From Athripsodes cinereus (Eukaryota; Arthropoda; Insecta; Trichoptera; Leptoceridae), in assembly GCA_947579605.1 (NCBI GenBank), contig OX388319.1, forward strand, positions 22,891,447 to 22,955,446: DNA of 64,000 nucleotides. Direction: 5' to 3'. The notes beneath the pieces are model-generated. The model ran no database searches and was not told the DNA's origin. It saw nothing but the letters and a program-made list of their open reading frames with translations. Each line of letters begins with the position of its first letter. Positions within the stretch are counted from its first letter, which is position 1. Position numbers and translations under genes: made by a program. Of this stretch, positions 12,801-24,084 are shown piece by piece.

Positions 12801-15731
12801 TTTAATCCATAGTACAAGAAAATGTGTTTTAGTAACCTGATCACCTATTAATCTACTTTTTTACAAATTTATTTTATTTTCTGCAGCAAACAAGAACAGA
12901 GTGCCATACAAAAGCTGTTGCAAGTGTTAAGGCTGTGCATAGAGGGTGGAGCCCTGCCTGGTGAGTTAGCCCTTTCGGAAGTGTTACAATTGTGTATACA
13001 GCATATCCTGCCGCTGCTCGCTGATGCCGATCCTGATGTAGTGCTGGCATTGTTCCAACTTTTCGGAAGGTAAAAATGAAATAGAAATCTTAATTTATTT
13101 TTCTTACATTGACAATTGTATTTATTCTAATCTTATGAATTTCACTTTGATAAAAATGTATAAATACATTGTATCTTCTTCGTAACATAATATAATCTTC
13201 ATCATTGTTGATTGTTAAATGCATAGTGGGTTAATTGGACAATATCACAATACAGTGACAAAACTCGCCTTTCCTGCATTTAATTATTAGTAATAATAAT
13301 TCATTCATTCATACTATAAAAACATTATTAATTTAAAATAAAATAAACTTTGTATTTTCCACTAGAATAACTTTAATTAGAGTTAAAACGTTTTCGTAAC
13401 TACTTGTTCCATCATCAGTAACAATACTAAAAATAAATTATTTTCAAGGACAGTCAATGTTGTGGTGAAGTGAAGGAGTGGTGGGCGGGGGCAGGGGTGG
13501 AGTATAAAGAAGCATAAGAAGCATAGACAAGAGTGGAGATGATATGGGTGGATTTTGGATATTTATAATGTTTTGCATAAAGAATGAAAACATTATAAAT
13601 ATCCAAATTCCACCCATATCATCTCCACTCTTGCCTATGCTTCTTTATACTCCACCCCTGCCCCCGCCCACCACTCCTTCACCTCCACCACAACATTGAC
13701 TGTCCTTGAAAATAATTTATGTTTAGTTTTGTTACTGATGATGGAACAAGTAGTTCCGAAAACGTTTTAACTCTAATTAAAGTTATTCTAGTGGAAAATA
13801 CAAAGTTTATTTTATTTTAAATTAATAATGAATATGGAATTCCACAGTGTTAATCACGAAACATTCGAAAAACCATAAAAACATTTCTCTCAACTGGGGT
13901 AACTAGCAGACTTACTACATGTAATAAACATGTACCAATAAAAATGTCCTGAGTGTCTCTCCGTGCCAATATAAAATCTAAAACATTCAGGATGGATTTC
14001 GTGTCTCATTGCTGAATTGTAGATATTAATTGTTTTATATGTGAGGTTTTACGAACACCCGTCTTTTACAGGATACTCATTAACTTACTAAAAAGAGTGT
14101 TATAGGTTAAGAGTGTTAGACCTATTTCTTCACCAGGGATGCCATGATGGTATGAATAAATGAATGAGGATGAATCTCGACACCCTATTTTAACATAATC
14201 CACGATATCTTAGAATATTTTTTTTTTCTTTTGCAGTATTCTCTTAAATCGCTGGCAATATTTTTACTCATCCTGTGTTCGGTTGGGCTGGTCGCCCATG
14301 GCTTTGGAGTCTGGAGAGTCTTCAATAGAGGACGGACAACGAGAACAACATGCTGAGGAGTTTAGGACCATGCTCCGTGCGATTATAGCATCGTTCCTCA
14401 CAGATCACATTGAAGTGTTTCGAGTCAATTTGAGTACGTTGGAGAAACTCAATACTAGATGGAAACTCTATCAGAAGGTATAGAAAGAAGTCGGAAATGT
14501 GTTACAATTTTTTTATATTCTTTCAATATAAGTATCTGTTTTATTTGTTTTAACCAAGAGCTAGTTCTGCCAACTTTTTTTTAGGTACAAACTTATCTAT
14601 GCTAGGGATCCTTTGTGTAGAATTAACTGTGACTATTAATTTTTGCAGCGTCTATTTAAGCAAGAAATGCTTTCACCTCTATTGAGTGTTCTGGTTGGTG
14701 CTTTGGTACGTGGTAGTGGCCCAGCAAGGCTCCTGCAGGATGACGTGGCAGCACTGTGTTTCTCTCTGGCCTCTCAAGATTTCTACTCGTATTATACACA
14801 GCTCCTACCACACTTGCTATCTTCGTTACAGCCGCAGTTACAACCGCAACATATTCAGGAGATATTGAATATTAATCATAGCACGGTATGTTACTTATTT
14901 ACATTATCTTCTTGTTTGATTATAACAGGAATAATCTTTATTTGTGGAACCAATAAACCGGTTAAACTGGACTTGCATTGGTCGAGCGCTGTTTCTTCAT
15001 CTCCAATTGTTACCTTTTTGTATATGTGGTTTATACTTTAATATGTATGCTGTAGACACGCCTAATTGGTGGGTTGGCCTGATCAGATCTACATTATTCT
15101 CTCTCTTTTTATTTTTCGTATATGTTTTGTCAATCTAATGTGTGTGTCTCTATGTAATTAAAAATTCAATTATGAAAATCCAATCCTATCTAATCAACCA
15201 ATCCAATCGAAAATCAAATCCAATCCTTCAAAACTTCTCCCGGGAACTCAGAGCAGAAACCAGCCGTCTCCGTGCAGAGCATTTTTGCATAAATTCATAT
15301 CTTCCCACGACATTCTTTACACTTGTTGATGATGTTGTCATAGGAATAGTGTATCAGAAAAAAATTGTGTGATGTCCGTGCCTTATTGGTCAACTGACAT
15401 TCTAAATATGTGATAATATTAGAATGACCAAAAGGTGTTCACTTCTTATCTATCATTCTCTGTGTCTAGAAATCTTAACTGTAATTTATTTAGGTGTTAA
15501 TAATTTATTCCAGCGACTTAAATCCTCAGCCTTTAGGAGTATCTCTTGCAAGGTCCTTTTTGTTGCCTCCTTCACCTGGTCATTTAATATTATCAGTATT
15601 TGTCTCCTAATTCTGCTTTGCTCTTTACCTTTATTTATTTGTATTCGTTTTATTTTTTTCAGGATTCTCCGTCATTCACATATTCCTTTATAACAATGGT
15701 GGATGATATCAGATGTCTACTGGGTGAATGA
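3899..15731 (+). CDS. XPO6: Exportin-6, C-terminal exons (partial gene)
   Basis: Eight exons join in frame: 3899-4016, 4621-4758, 5182-5433, 11610-11776, 12887-13069, 14237-14477, 14649-14885 and 15663-15731 (stop TGA). They encode about 467 residues, the C-terminal part of a roughly 1,100-residue importin-beta-family exportin. XPO6 carries profilin-actin complexes out of the nucleus with RanGTP, and the residues seen form helical HEAT-type repeats. Recognition rests mainly on the last two exons: MLSPLLSVLVGALVRGSG, then LLQDDVAALCFSLASQDF, and the end DSPSFTYSFITMVDDIR, which match the vertebrate XPO6 C-terminus in order and spacing. All junctions are AG/GT with compatible phases (for example AG|C and AG|T serine codons at 11776/12887 and 13069/14237). 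The 5' exons lie upstream of the window. The intron 5434-11609 carries a 5.2-kb transposon, and another carries a 508-bp palindrome. The reading frame is intact. Confidence 0.85.
4110..4350. repeat. Interspersed repeat in an XPO6 intron
   Basis: This block is clearly richer in C than the surrounding intron. It contains 'atcccatttatgtagagtcggct' style sequence (seen from 4146), a pattern I associate with LINE 3' regions dispersed in insect genomes. It has no intact coding region. Assignment is tentative. Confidence 0.35.
6797..10030 (+). pseudogene. Transposase-like gene with amplified exons, three frameshifts
   Basis: Exons are 6797-6863 (start MSHKGFLERTRMM), 7013-7099, 7188-7271, 7386-7469, 7584-7667, 7758-7844, 7936-8022 and a long last exon 8113-10030. 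All junctions are phase 1. The product has an acidic N-terminus made of five repeats (DVIESTNDGADLVTVEVE type), then a basic nuclear-localisation-like stretch (KSRKRKR), then a Cys pair region (CKNCRYKC). The following core contains CDTCDHL, TLWTDNCPGQNRN and GHTHMEVDGTHSIIERK, plausible acidic catalytic and His positions of a DDE-type nuclease. Similar proteins are annotated as uncharacterised in many insects. The last exon is broken three times by single-base indels: in a 10-A run at 8295-8304, near 9064-9088, and near 9900-9910. The final frame ends at 10028-10030. It could be a recently dead copy, or the homopolymer break could be a read error. Confidence 0.75.
7188..8022 (+). repeat. Five tandem copies of one exon with flanking intron
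   Basis: Exons at 7188, 7386 and 7584 (84 nt each) and at 7758 and 7936 (87 nt each) are near-copies. Each is preceded by a pyrimidine-rich TTTTGTTGCAG-like acceptor and followed by GGTAAG. The period is 198, 198, 174 and 178 bp, so the intron was duplicated with the exon. Every exon starts and ends in phase 1, so copy number can change without breaking the frame. The first three are most alike and the last two form a second subtype (EVEHYSIPVMNDVD and EVEPYSNPVMDDVD). Confidence 0.85.
10915..11200 (-). repeat. Fragment related to the interior of the hAT-like element at 25.2 kb
   Basis: GAAAAAGGTACTGTGAGAAAAT and neighbouring blocks here (11040-11160) match, on the opposite strand, blocks at about 25440-25540, including the GGTACATTGT and CCGAGGAGT words. 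It abuts the right end of the 5.2-kb transposon. It is noncoding and unresolved, probably a decayed hAT-type remnant. Confidence 0.45.
12290..12550. repeat. GC-richer interspersed block in an XPO6 intron
   Basis: The block 12300-12520 has base composition unlike the surrounding intron and contains an inverted pair CACCGTCCCA (about 12472) and TGGGACGGTG (about 12500). No protein is recognisable. It is probably a dispersed repeat, family unknown. A little further on, 12735-12811 has short inverted ends (AACTGAAAGAGAC and GTCTCTTTCA), suggesting a small MITE. Confidence 0.35.
13323..13830. repeat. 508-bp near-perfect palindrome (fold-back element)
   Basis: The left arm starting CATTATTAATTTAAAATAAA at 13323 pairs with the right arm ending TTTTAAATTAATAATG at 13830. 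The arms meet near 13572-13586 around the loop GCATAAAGAATG. Mismatches are few. A GC-rich block (GGGCGGGGGCAGGGGTGG and its complement) is present in both arms. It lies in the XPO6 intron 13070-14236. It may be a fold-back DNA element or the product of an inverted duplication. Confidence 0.8.
13930..14150 (-). repeat. Interspersed repeat family C copy (minus)
   Basis: It contains reverse-complement versions of CATCCTGAATGT, TTCAGCAATGAG and a TTTTACAGGATACTCA end. The same words occur at 10190-10440, 35445-35530, 35920-36065, 38320-38510, 52800-52930 and 55410-55560, so this is a moderately abundant family with no coding capacity. It is probably SINE-like. Confidence 0.5.
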
Positions 15732-16459
15732 AACCGAAGTCTACATACACAGCATCTGATTATTCAATAATTGATTTGAAGAAAATCACTGCCAACTGTG
15801 TGACTGCAACGGGCTTGACATGACTATAAACTTTCTAAATATTAATATGTATATATTACTTATTGTCGACTTTTAGACAATTCAATCTGAGCTTCTGTAG
15901 CAAAATTTACTAAATTAATGTATTTAAATATTAAAATACATTTTTGAATGACTGAACTGTCCTCAGTTTAGTTAAAATTTATTTTATTTACTTATGTCAA
16001 GTTTAGATATCTCTAGCATTTAACCAATTGGACAGTAGCTGGAGCAGTGTCACAAATCATATTGTACATGTATTTTACTGAACTCTGAAGGCACTCTAGT
16101 ATATGTGGCATGGGGCTTGGTATGCTCAATGCCACGATCACGCAAACTGATCTTGTTATAAAAATAAATAGTGGTATATCTGTCTTGTAATGTTATCTAT
16201 GTTGTGCTTAAAAAGGGTGTTCAGGATACATGGCATTGCTGAATAATTTAAAGATGATGTTTTATCATCATCTGCCTTCAGTGGGAACTAGAAAATTTTT
16301 GTAGTAGAAGAGTTAAATTTTGTCCCGAGACTAAATTTAGTAAAATTTTATGTGAATAATTCATAATTTGAGCTCAATAAAATTAATGGTTGTACTGAAC
16401 TGTTGTAATAACAAAATACAATGGAGACTGTAGGTATGTATATATATATATATATATAT
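15732..16459. other. XPO6 3' flank, no further gene
   Basis: This region holds the XPO6 3' UTR and downstream sequence. A possible polyadenylation signal AATAAA occurs near 16164, and another ATAAAATTAA near 16375. A TA microsatellite (about 16439-16459) ends the stretch. No other gene is seen. Confidence 0.4.
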
Positions 16460-17045
16460 CATGGGTAAAGTGCACTTAAACCAGCCTAAGCCGATTCGTA
16501 AGCATCGGGACACCTTTCCTGTTTCATACAAAAGGGAGTTTGCACGGTCTGTTGGTTGTGCGGATGAGGTGTCTGTTGGGTAATTTTCTTAATATCTTCA
16601 CTCTCGCAGGTGTGAAAATCCAGCTAAATGCGAAAACTTCGTTTAACATTTAAAACCACTGGTCAAAGCAACGCTGTAAATAGGAGAACACAATTGTTCT
16701 CTGGCGCCATTTAGTGTTTCGGGTTGACAATCAACGATAGATTGTCAACAACCTCGAACACAATCACAAAGATGGTTGCTGTTAGTTGACATCTATGCTC
16801 AACAGATGTCGAATATGACGGTTTGAAACAGGAATTGGTGGGATTGGTGAACGTACCATGGGTAAAGTGCACTTAAACCAGCCTAAGCCGATTCGTAAGC
16901 ATCGGGACACCTTTCCTGTTTCATACAAAAGGGAGTTTGCACGGTCTGTTGGTTGTGCGGATGAGGTGTCTGTTGGGTAATTTTCTTAATATCTTCACTC
17001 TCGCAGGTGTGAAAATCCAGCTAAATGCGAAAACTTCGTTTAACA
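16460..17045. mobile_element. TRIM-like element with identical 187-189 bp terminal direct repeats
   Basis: Positions 16460-16648 and 16857-17045 are identical by eye over their whole length. Taken as TGGGTAAAG...TTTAACA, each repeat has TG...CA ends like an LTR. They flank a 208-bp noncoding interior. The whole unit sits inside a TA microsatellite (runs before 16460 and after 17045), so a TATAT duplication is possible but not provable. No protein, clear primer-binding site or polypurine tract is seen. The interior has three hairpins (16684-16701, 16723-16749, 16788-16810). Alternatives are a partial tandem duplication or a composite of a short repeat. Confidence 0.6.
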
Positions 17046-17626
17046 TATATATATATATATATATATATTGCGAAGAAATTATGAAAATCTGAGATAAACA
17101 ATTCATGGAATATTTTAAAATAACAACTCTGTGGGGTTATTTCCTTAAATAAAATAAGTGATTTGATTTAGTAGAGTAAGTAATACATAAATAGTCATTA
17201 AAATATAAAATATTTATTCTAAACTTATCAACAAACAAAATAAGTTCTTAAGCTGGCATTTATTAAAACAAAATGGAATTTTTACTATTTTTATCTAATG
17301 TTATTACTTACTCACTTATGTTCATTGTATGATAATACTGTGTGCGTCATGTCAGGTGCCCAGCGCTGAGCGCTGACGACAGACGTCGAAGGGGAGCAGT
17401 TGGGTAAAGGGGTGTGTTAACAAACAAAACATAGAGCTATACAAGTCTTGACTTGTTTATTATCACTCTAAGGAGTTGTTATTTAACATCCTCTGTGAAT
17501 TGATCATCTCTCATAGAGATTTCATCTAGTCTTGATTTTGATAATTTCGTTTGCGACATGTACAAGTGTTACAAGATGTACTGTATTATATAAACTGATT
17601 TTTGCCCCGGGCTTTGGAGGGCATAA

Positions 17627-17870
17627 CGTCGGCTTAATTCTAATACACCGTAAGTCATTTTTTAGATTTCAAATTTATGATAGATTCATGTTCGGTTTAC
17701 AAATCTTTTTTTTTATTTGTCAATTTTATAAGATGTTTCGAGTGGAAATATAAACTGCATCGCAAATAGCCAATTCAATCCAAACAATGATAAAAAAGAT
17801 ATTAAGTTTATTGTTCTTCCTGTGAAGTTAGATATAACTGATTTGCTGTGTATTAGAATTAAGCCAACGA
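17627..17870. repeat. Inverted repeat, possible MITE
   Basis: CGGCTTAATTCTAATACAC near 17630 is mirrored by GTGTATTAGAATTAAGCC near 17848, leaving an AT-rich spacer of about 195 bp. It is noncoding. Target duplications were not identified. Confidence 0.45.
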
Positions 17871-20614
17871 TAAGAACAATTATATAAACAGGGATTTATT
17901 ATAATTACCTGTAAAATTATGCAAATTTCTCTTGATTTACTGAGGGAAATTGTAGAATGAAAAAAAAAATATTATATTATTCATGAAGAATGTGTATTAA
18001 ACTACAATGATTTATAACATTTTAAACAGATTACTAGGATTTCAATAATTCTGTACATTTGCAGTTATGTATTTTCATTTAAAAATCAGCTATTTTCTTG
18101 TACTTGTAAAAAATCATTTTGTACAAAATAATCTTTTTAGCTTCCTGTGTTCTATCAAAGTATTTAAGGAGAAACGGTAAAATTTTTGATCAATTTATAA
18201 GAAGAATGAAATTACAATAAATTCAATTGAATATATTATGTTTTAATCACTGTTGTCGACTGTCAGTACTTGGAGGAAGTTCAGTATGGAAGTACTAAAT
18301 ATAAGTATTTTATTTTATTAATATTATGTTTTACATCAGTAATGAAAATTTATAATCCTGATTTACCTTAAAACAATTCAACATACACATTATGGCTAAT
18401 GAAATCAAATCTGTTTATACATGGATATAAAAGTTTCTATGAAACAAATTCAGAAATAATAATATTTTGATTTGAATGTATGAAATGTGAATGTATTATA
18501 CCAGACAAAATGTGTTTAATCTAATGTCGTAAAAAAGTTTTAGATGCTATTTACTCTATTTATCCTGCAAGGACATTAATGATAGTATCTGAATAAGGTT
18601 CAAAAGTAACTTGCATAATCTTATTTATTTTTATTTTCAGGTACTTATTTGTGTGTTTGATTTTTGCTAAAAGGTTTATTTTTAGAACTGAAAAATTGAA
18701 ATAGTTTAATCTACACTTGCATTAAACTTTATTCTGCTCTCTTTATAAAATAATATAAAGAAATATTATCATGTATATTGGTTAGTTGGAAGATATCGCG
18801 TCCCTGCGATAAACTCGCCCATTGTGCAAAATTATTTGTTTATACTTGTCTCTTTGTATTATTATTTTAATCTATTGTTTTCTATTCGTCACATACCTAA
18901 CTTGTAATGAAGCTTCACTTTCATTTGCAAGTCAATAGTGGAATAACTATATATCGTGTTTCATTTTAAAAATTACTGTTAAAAAATATTCAGGTTATGG
19001 CATTCAAAAGTTTGTTTACTTTTGTAAAAATTAACATTTGGAATTCAGGAATTTACAGCTATAGAATAAAGTTTTATGCAAATGGGGGTAAATGAAGTTT
19101 AACTAAGACTTTTTTTGTATTCGTTTCTTGTTTGTTTCCTTTATGCCAGCTTTTAATTGCTTGTGAAATTTGTGAATTAGTTTTAATGGTATTTATGACA
19201 GCGAAAATAAAAAATATTGTAAGTAATTAATACACATTGTGTTCTTTTACTTTGGGGCCAACTTTAATGTTGTTTTTTTTTATTGTGATGTAGTAATTTA
19301 TATATGTGCTACCAAATTTATATTTGAAATCAATTTTGATTGTGTATTAAACAAAAAAAATATTATCCGCAATGAATCGATTAGTCTTAACCTCAATAAA
19401 TTTAATTCTGATGAACTCCAAAAAACATGAAATATAGATTTTTCACATATTCTGCAGTTACACATTATAAAAATCCCTGAATGATCAGGTTATATAGAAA
19501 TTGTTTTGAGTTATAGAAGATTTATTAATATGTTCTTTTAAATTAATGGAGATTGTTTTATGTAGACATACTTTTCATCTAACTAATTAGACTTTTAGTT
19601 TTCAAAGTCCAACTTAACATAAAGCTAACTTCACTATTGAAAGGATCTTAATCTGCCCTTAAAGATTTTTAATTGTGAAACTCTTTTTTTAATATGGCAA
19701 TAAAATCTTTATATTATTATTAGATGACTTAATTTTGTTGCCGTTCTACAGTACTACTTAGTCTCAAGTGCTCTGGTAAACAGTGCAATCTTTAATTTGC
19801 TTCTGAAGTGGTTACCACTTGATTTTTCTTCAGTGGAACTGGTTTATTTGTTTATCTCTAATATAAATTATAATATTTTCTGTGTTGGAGCGAAACTACG
19901 CTGTCACGAGACATAATTTATTTGGCGTTCAAAGTCTTTCTTTCACTATCACATTTATTCTTATATGTTTGTTAACACAAAATTACAGTATAAAATTACT
20001 GTGGGTCAATGCTATTAAATAAAACTCTAACTTTTTTCAAACTTTAAACAATATCAAGTAAAAATGACGCTTCAATGACGCAAAAATTTCAAATCGTTTT
20101 TTTCTATGGATATAACAATGTTTCAGCATAGATAAATTTCCCTATACACATACATTTGTTTTTAAGTGTCAAATAAATTAATGTATTGCTTTTAGTCAAT
20201 AAACATAGCCATATTATTTGTATATTACGCTAAGTTTAAATTTAATTATTATTAATTAATTTAATAAATTTAATTATTATTATGTTGTATAACTTCTATT
20301 CATATTATTACAATAATATTATTACAATTCTGTTAATGTGAAATTTATTATTTAGCTTAAATGCAATTTATTATATTATCTTAATATTTTACTTTATAAA
20401 TCATGTTATGTTATCGCTTAATATTTTTATTTTTACTTTATGCATTTTTAAAATTTTATTTCTATCCTTTAACATGTCGCTCATTAGTGAATAAGATTAT
20501 GGCCGTGCTTACATATTCTTTACTTTTAATCCGTTATATATATTGACTCCAAATAAGACGGAAATATAAAACAACCCTCTCTACGCAACACAGGCATACT
20601 GCGTACTTTGAAAT
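17871..20614. other. AT-rich intergenic sequence
   Basis: No exon, RNA gene or conserved structure is recognised. Around 18775-18840 there is a fragment with 'gataaactcgccc', also found near 4838 and 13260, so it is part of a dispersed repeat. The rest is low-complexity AT-rich sequence. Confidence 0.5.
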
Positions 20615-20872
20615 TGTCGTTGCATATTCAAAAAGGGATATGTGAATTCATAAATGTTTTGACATTTCTAGAATAAACTGCTTACAATGACATCATAATC
20701 ATTTTATAAAGTGATTCTTAGTATCAAATATTAAAATTCAATACTTAAAGAATAATATCACACGCCAATAAAAAAAACAAATTACAATTTTAATGCCTTA
20801 ATGAACAGTTTTAAAAGAGTATGCCTAAATAAAAATGTGCGCACATGTCTCTTTTTGAATATGCAATGACGA
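20615..20872 (-). repeat. MITE family B copy 1
   Basis: The ends are inverted copies of GTCGTTGCATATTCAAAAAG (left near 20615, right ending near 20872). The interior (GTGATTCTTAGTATCAAATA, ATTTTAATGCCTTAATGAAC) matches the copies at 28879, 48706 and 57288 in reverse orientation. It is non-autonomous with no coding region. Confidence 0.75.
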
Positions 20873-21954
20873 AATATTAAAGGTGTATTTTATTTTATTT
20901 CAACGCCATATTCATTTTATTAATGCAAATAAAAAAATAAATATGAGGCAAAGAATTAGGAAATGATATAATATGCAGCCACTATACTGTCTTAATGTCA
21001 TATTATTGTAATGAAATAATTCTCTCTTTTGTGTTTTGTTAATTCTTGTTTTCCAACTGTGTTGTGAATGAGATATTTGATTTGTGTATTATTTATTCTT
21101 GAACATGTAAAAGGCTCACGCCGTGGATTGTGAAATAAATAAATAAATAAATATTGTTCCACCTCGTAGAGAGTGAGGTGCCAGCTTTATGTATTTTCAT
21201 TCAATATAGAAATTTTTATGTGGAATGTTCACATCACTAGACATGTGGAAAGTTTATAAATTGCTGTATTTCATATTATACAGCTCACTGTGATTAAATA
21301 TTATGTAATGTGTATGAGAGCAACTTGTTTTATATATTATTATGTTCAATGAAATATACAATTTATAATTATTCATTGTTCTTATTATTTAACAATCTAG
21401 TATACATACCATCCACAACCACAGAACCAAGTTAAAGACGCCGCTGTTTGGGAGAAGATGATTTTTGCCCTTGAGATGGTCACGGATCATTAAACGGTGC
21501 CACCTATAAGTAGTCCGATTATTATTATTATCACATGGCACTTTCCACAAAATGGGTTAGTCAGTAGAATAACTGCATATAATGAACATTTGGGTTGTCT
21601 TCTCTGTGCCAATACCTTTTTCTCAATACAGGTGCATCTTAAAGATTCTAATAGAAAATTTATCCACTGTAAATTTTCCTCTTGTTTCCTGATAAGTACT
21701 TAATTATCTTTTGCTACTATGTACTATGGAGGTAGACAGAAAACACTAAACGCCATATTAATCTATGCATAGTTCTTCCACATTCATGAAATTTCTTATA
21801 CATGCAGGCATCCTTGAGAATTTGATTCTAGTGGTCAAGTTACAGTTCAGGGATGTCAGCAATATTTCTCACACCTCTTTCAGATAATACTAAACTTTAC
21901 TCTTTAAGATGTCGCCATGGTATGTCCTAAGTCATTAGTAAATATTTATATTCT

Positions 21955-22031
21955 AGGTACATACACATTTAATCACAAAATTAAGTACCTACTTAAAAAT
22001 TCGTAATTTTGTGATAAAATGTATGTACCTA
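21955..22031. repeat. Hairpin-forming inverted repeat upstream of the fucosyltransferase
   Basis: AGGTACATACACATTTAATC pairs with a right arm ending AAAATGTATGTACCT at 22031. Both arms also contain TCACAAAATTA and its complement. It lies about 450 bp before the coding start. It could be a small MITE or a transcribed hairpin, and no function is inferred. Confidence 0.5.
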
Positions 22032-22483
22032 TTTTGTTCACTCAATTTTTAATTGAGGCAATATTACGTTGTCGATAGCAACACATCTACCACCTACTGT
22101 CACACTGACAGCCGAATAGCTGTTTTGGTTTTGTGCAGTTGGGTTTGGCGTTCACATTTTCATTATTTATTATTAAATAACAAATAATTTCTTTTGTTTT
22201 TTAAATTATTTTACATATACATAAGTGCAGTATTACTACTGTGAGTACTACTGCTCTCAGTAGTTTGCGCGTTTCAATAGTACTTGCCATACTAAACAGG
22301 AAATGACTATGAATTATTGATGACTTATTTATTGAACAGACATGTCGTGCTGATAAACTACGTATAATGAAGGGATTGATAACCTAATTCATGATGTGAC
22401 TGTGTAGCTAGTGTCTGTTGACATCTTATATCCTCAGCACAGTGAGTATAGTGATAACAGTGTTTATGCCTTTCCTTCAAACA

Positions 22484-23752
22484 ATGAGGCAGATATGCAA
22501 TATCAAAATACTCACAACTCTCAGTGTATTTTTTCTTATACTCTTTTCATACATCAATTTCATACATTTGAAGCAGCAAACGCAACTGACAGACCGGCCA
22601 ATAATTGTTTGGTGGACCAAGAAATTCCCAGGAGACACATACAAAACATTGAAATGTAACGATGTTTACTGCGACTTCACAAACACCAGAGAGAGAAGAT
22701 TTGACAAAGAAGTAAAAGGATTTTTATTTTACGGATCTGATTTCAACCATTTAGATTTGCCCTTGCCTCGAATGCCTGAGAAATACGTGTGGGGTTTGCT
22801 ACACGAAGAATCTCCCAGAAATACCCCTATTCTTGTGCATGAACCGACTCTAAGTCTGTTTAATTACTCGGCCACCATATCCAGATATAGCAATGTACCA
22901 CTGACCCTACAGTACCTCGTGAGTATGAAAGATTTATTATCAACAGATTATTTTGTTACCACTGAAAATAAGAACAAATTCCTTAATGAATTAGCTCCTG
23001 TACTTTACATACAATCTGATTGCGATACACAAACATACAGAGATGACTATGTCAAAGAATTAATGAAATATATTCGCGTTGACTCATACGGCAAATGCGT
23101 CAACAATAAACAGCTGCCCGAGGAATTTCAAGTTGATTATTTAAACAAACTTTATTCTGAAAAATTCCTCAAATTTGTTGCACGATACAAGTTTACAATT
23201 GCTTTTGAAAATGGTGTTTGTAATGATTATATATCAGAAAAATTGTGGAGGCCTCTTATAGTTGGTTCAGTCCCAATATATATGGGTTCACCTACAGTAA
23301 GAGATTGGCTACCAAATCAACACTCGGCTATTATAGCTAAAGATTTCGAGAGTCCAAAACATTTGGCAGCTTATTTAGATTTATTAGACAATGATGATGA
23401 AAAGTATGACCAATATGTACAGCACAAGTTATCCAAAAGCATTACTAATGGAAATATTGTACGAGCGTTGAAAGAAAGGAAATGGAACAATGAAGATTAC
23501 ACTTACATTGAGAATTTCGAATGTTACGTTTGTAACAAAATTCACGAGAACAGCAAGCATTCCTTAAGTGTGGTGAATAAGAAGCATTATGAATGTTTTG
23601 AGCCTACAGAACCGTATCCGATACCCAACTTTAATGTGGATTGGTTGTACACATGGCAACACAGCAAAATATTAGCCGACAGATTGTACAAACTTGTTGT
23701 GAAAGCCAACAGGAGCAGTTTCACTGATGACGATATTCAATATCTTTCTTAA
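22484..23752 (+). CDS. FucTB: GT10 fucosyltransferase, FUT10/FUT11 (FucTB) type
   Basis: Single-exon CDS of 422 codons from ATG 22484; an in-frame ATG at 22466 would add six residues, and I prefer the later one because the signal anchor then starts close to the N-terminus. A hydrophobic segment (about residues 9-28) makes it a type II Golgi/ER membrane protein with a short stem. The catalytic domain has family signatures in order: VWGLLHEESPRNTP, FNYSATISRYSNVPLTLQY, the GDP-fucose site block FTIAFENGVCNDYISEKLWR, then SVPIYMGSPTVRDWLPN. The C-terminus carries several Cys (ECYVCNKI, HYECFEP) typical of FUT10/11, probably for disulfides. These enzymes transfer fucose from GDP-fucose. Vertebrate FUT10/11 are now described as protein O-fucosyltransferases acting in the ER. 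The stop is TAA 23750-23752 and the frame is intact. A 5' UTR exon may exist (AG acceptor near 22437). Confidence 0.9.
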   Translation: MRQICNIKILTTLSVFFLILFSYINFIHLKQQTQLTDRPIIVWWTKKFPGDTYKTLKCNDVYCDFTNTRERRFDKEVKGFLFYGSDFNHLDLPLPRMPEKYVWGLLHEESPRNTPILVHEPTLSLFNYSATISRYSNVPLTLQYLVSMKDLLSTDYFVTTENKNKFLNELAPVLYIQSDCDTQTYRDDYVKELMKYIRVDSYGKCVNNKQLPEEFQVDYLNKLYSEKFLKFVARYKFTIAFENGVCNDYISEKLWRPLIVGSVPIYMGSPTVRDWLPNQHSAIIAKDFESPKHLAAYLDLLDNDDEKYDQYVQHKLSKSITNGNIVRALKERKWNNEDYTYIENFECYVCNKIHENSKHSLSVVNKKHYECFEPTEPYPIPNFNVDWLYTWQHSKILADRLYKLVVKANRSSFTDDDIQYLS

Positions 23753-24084
23753 ACTATAAATATTTAGGGATTTCTCCAGATTTTGTGAACGCCTCTAACC
23801 TTAAATTATTTTGAATTATTTTTATATAGATAGGTATATAGTATTTTACCTGGAGAATAAGAACCCATTGGAATTTTGTTTTTTTCAAGCACAAAATTAA
23901 TTATTTGCAATTTTCGTATGCGTTTGGCAAGTTACAAATATTGAAATTTGTACATTTAACTGATTTGTAGGTTATGCTAAATTAGTCGGGATGTTATTTT
24001 ATGCAAAAGCACATTTATTAACAATCATTTCATTGTCATATAATTTCTTGGGTGAAAAACTATAATTAATTTTTTTTTTTCTTT

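Noticed and set aside
15142..15372. Extra XPO6 exon (frame containing SRELRAETSRLRAEHF)
   Set aside because: Exons 14649-14885 and 15663-15731 join directly in phase and match the exportin-6 C-terminus without a gap.
16460..17045. Full LTR retrotransposon
   Set aside because: The interior is only 208 bp with no gag or pol and no clear primer site, so only a TRIM-like label is kept.
22411..22659. Second reading frame overlapping the start of the fucosyltransferase
   Set aside because: It is a shadow frame; only the other frame carries the GT10 motifs.
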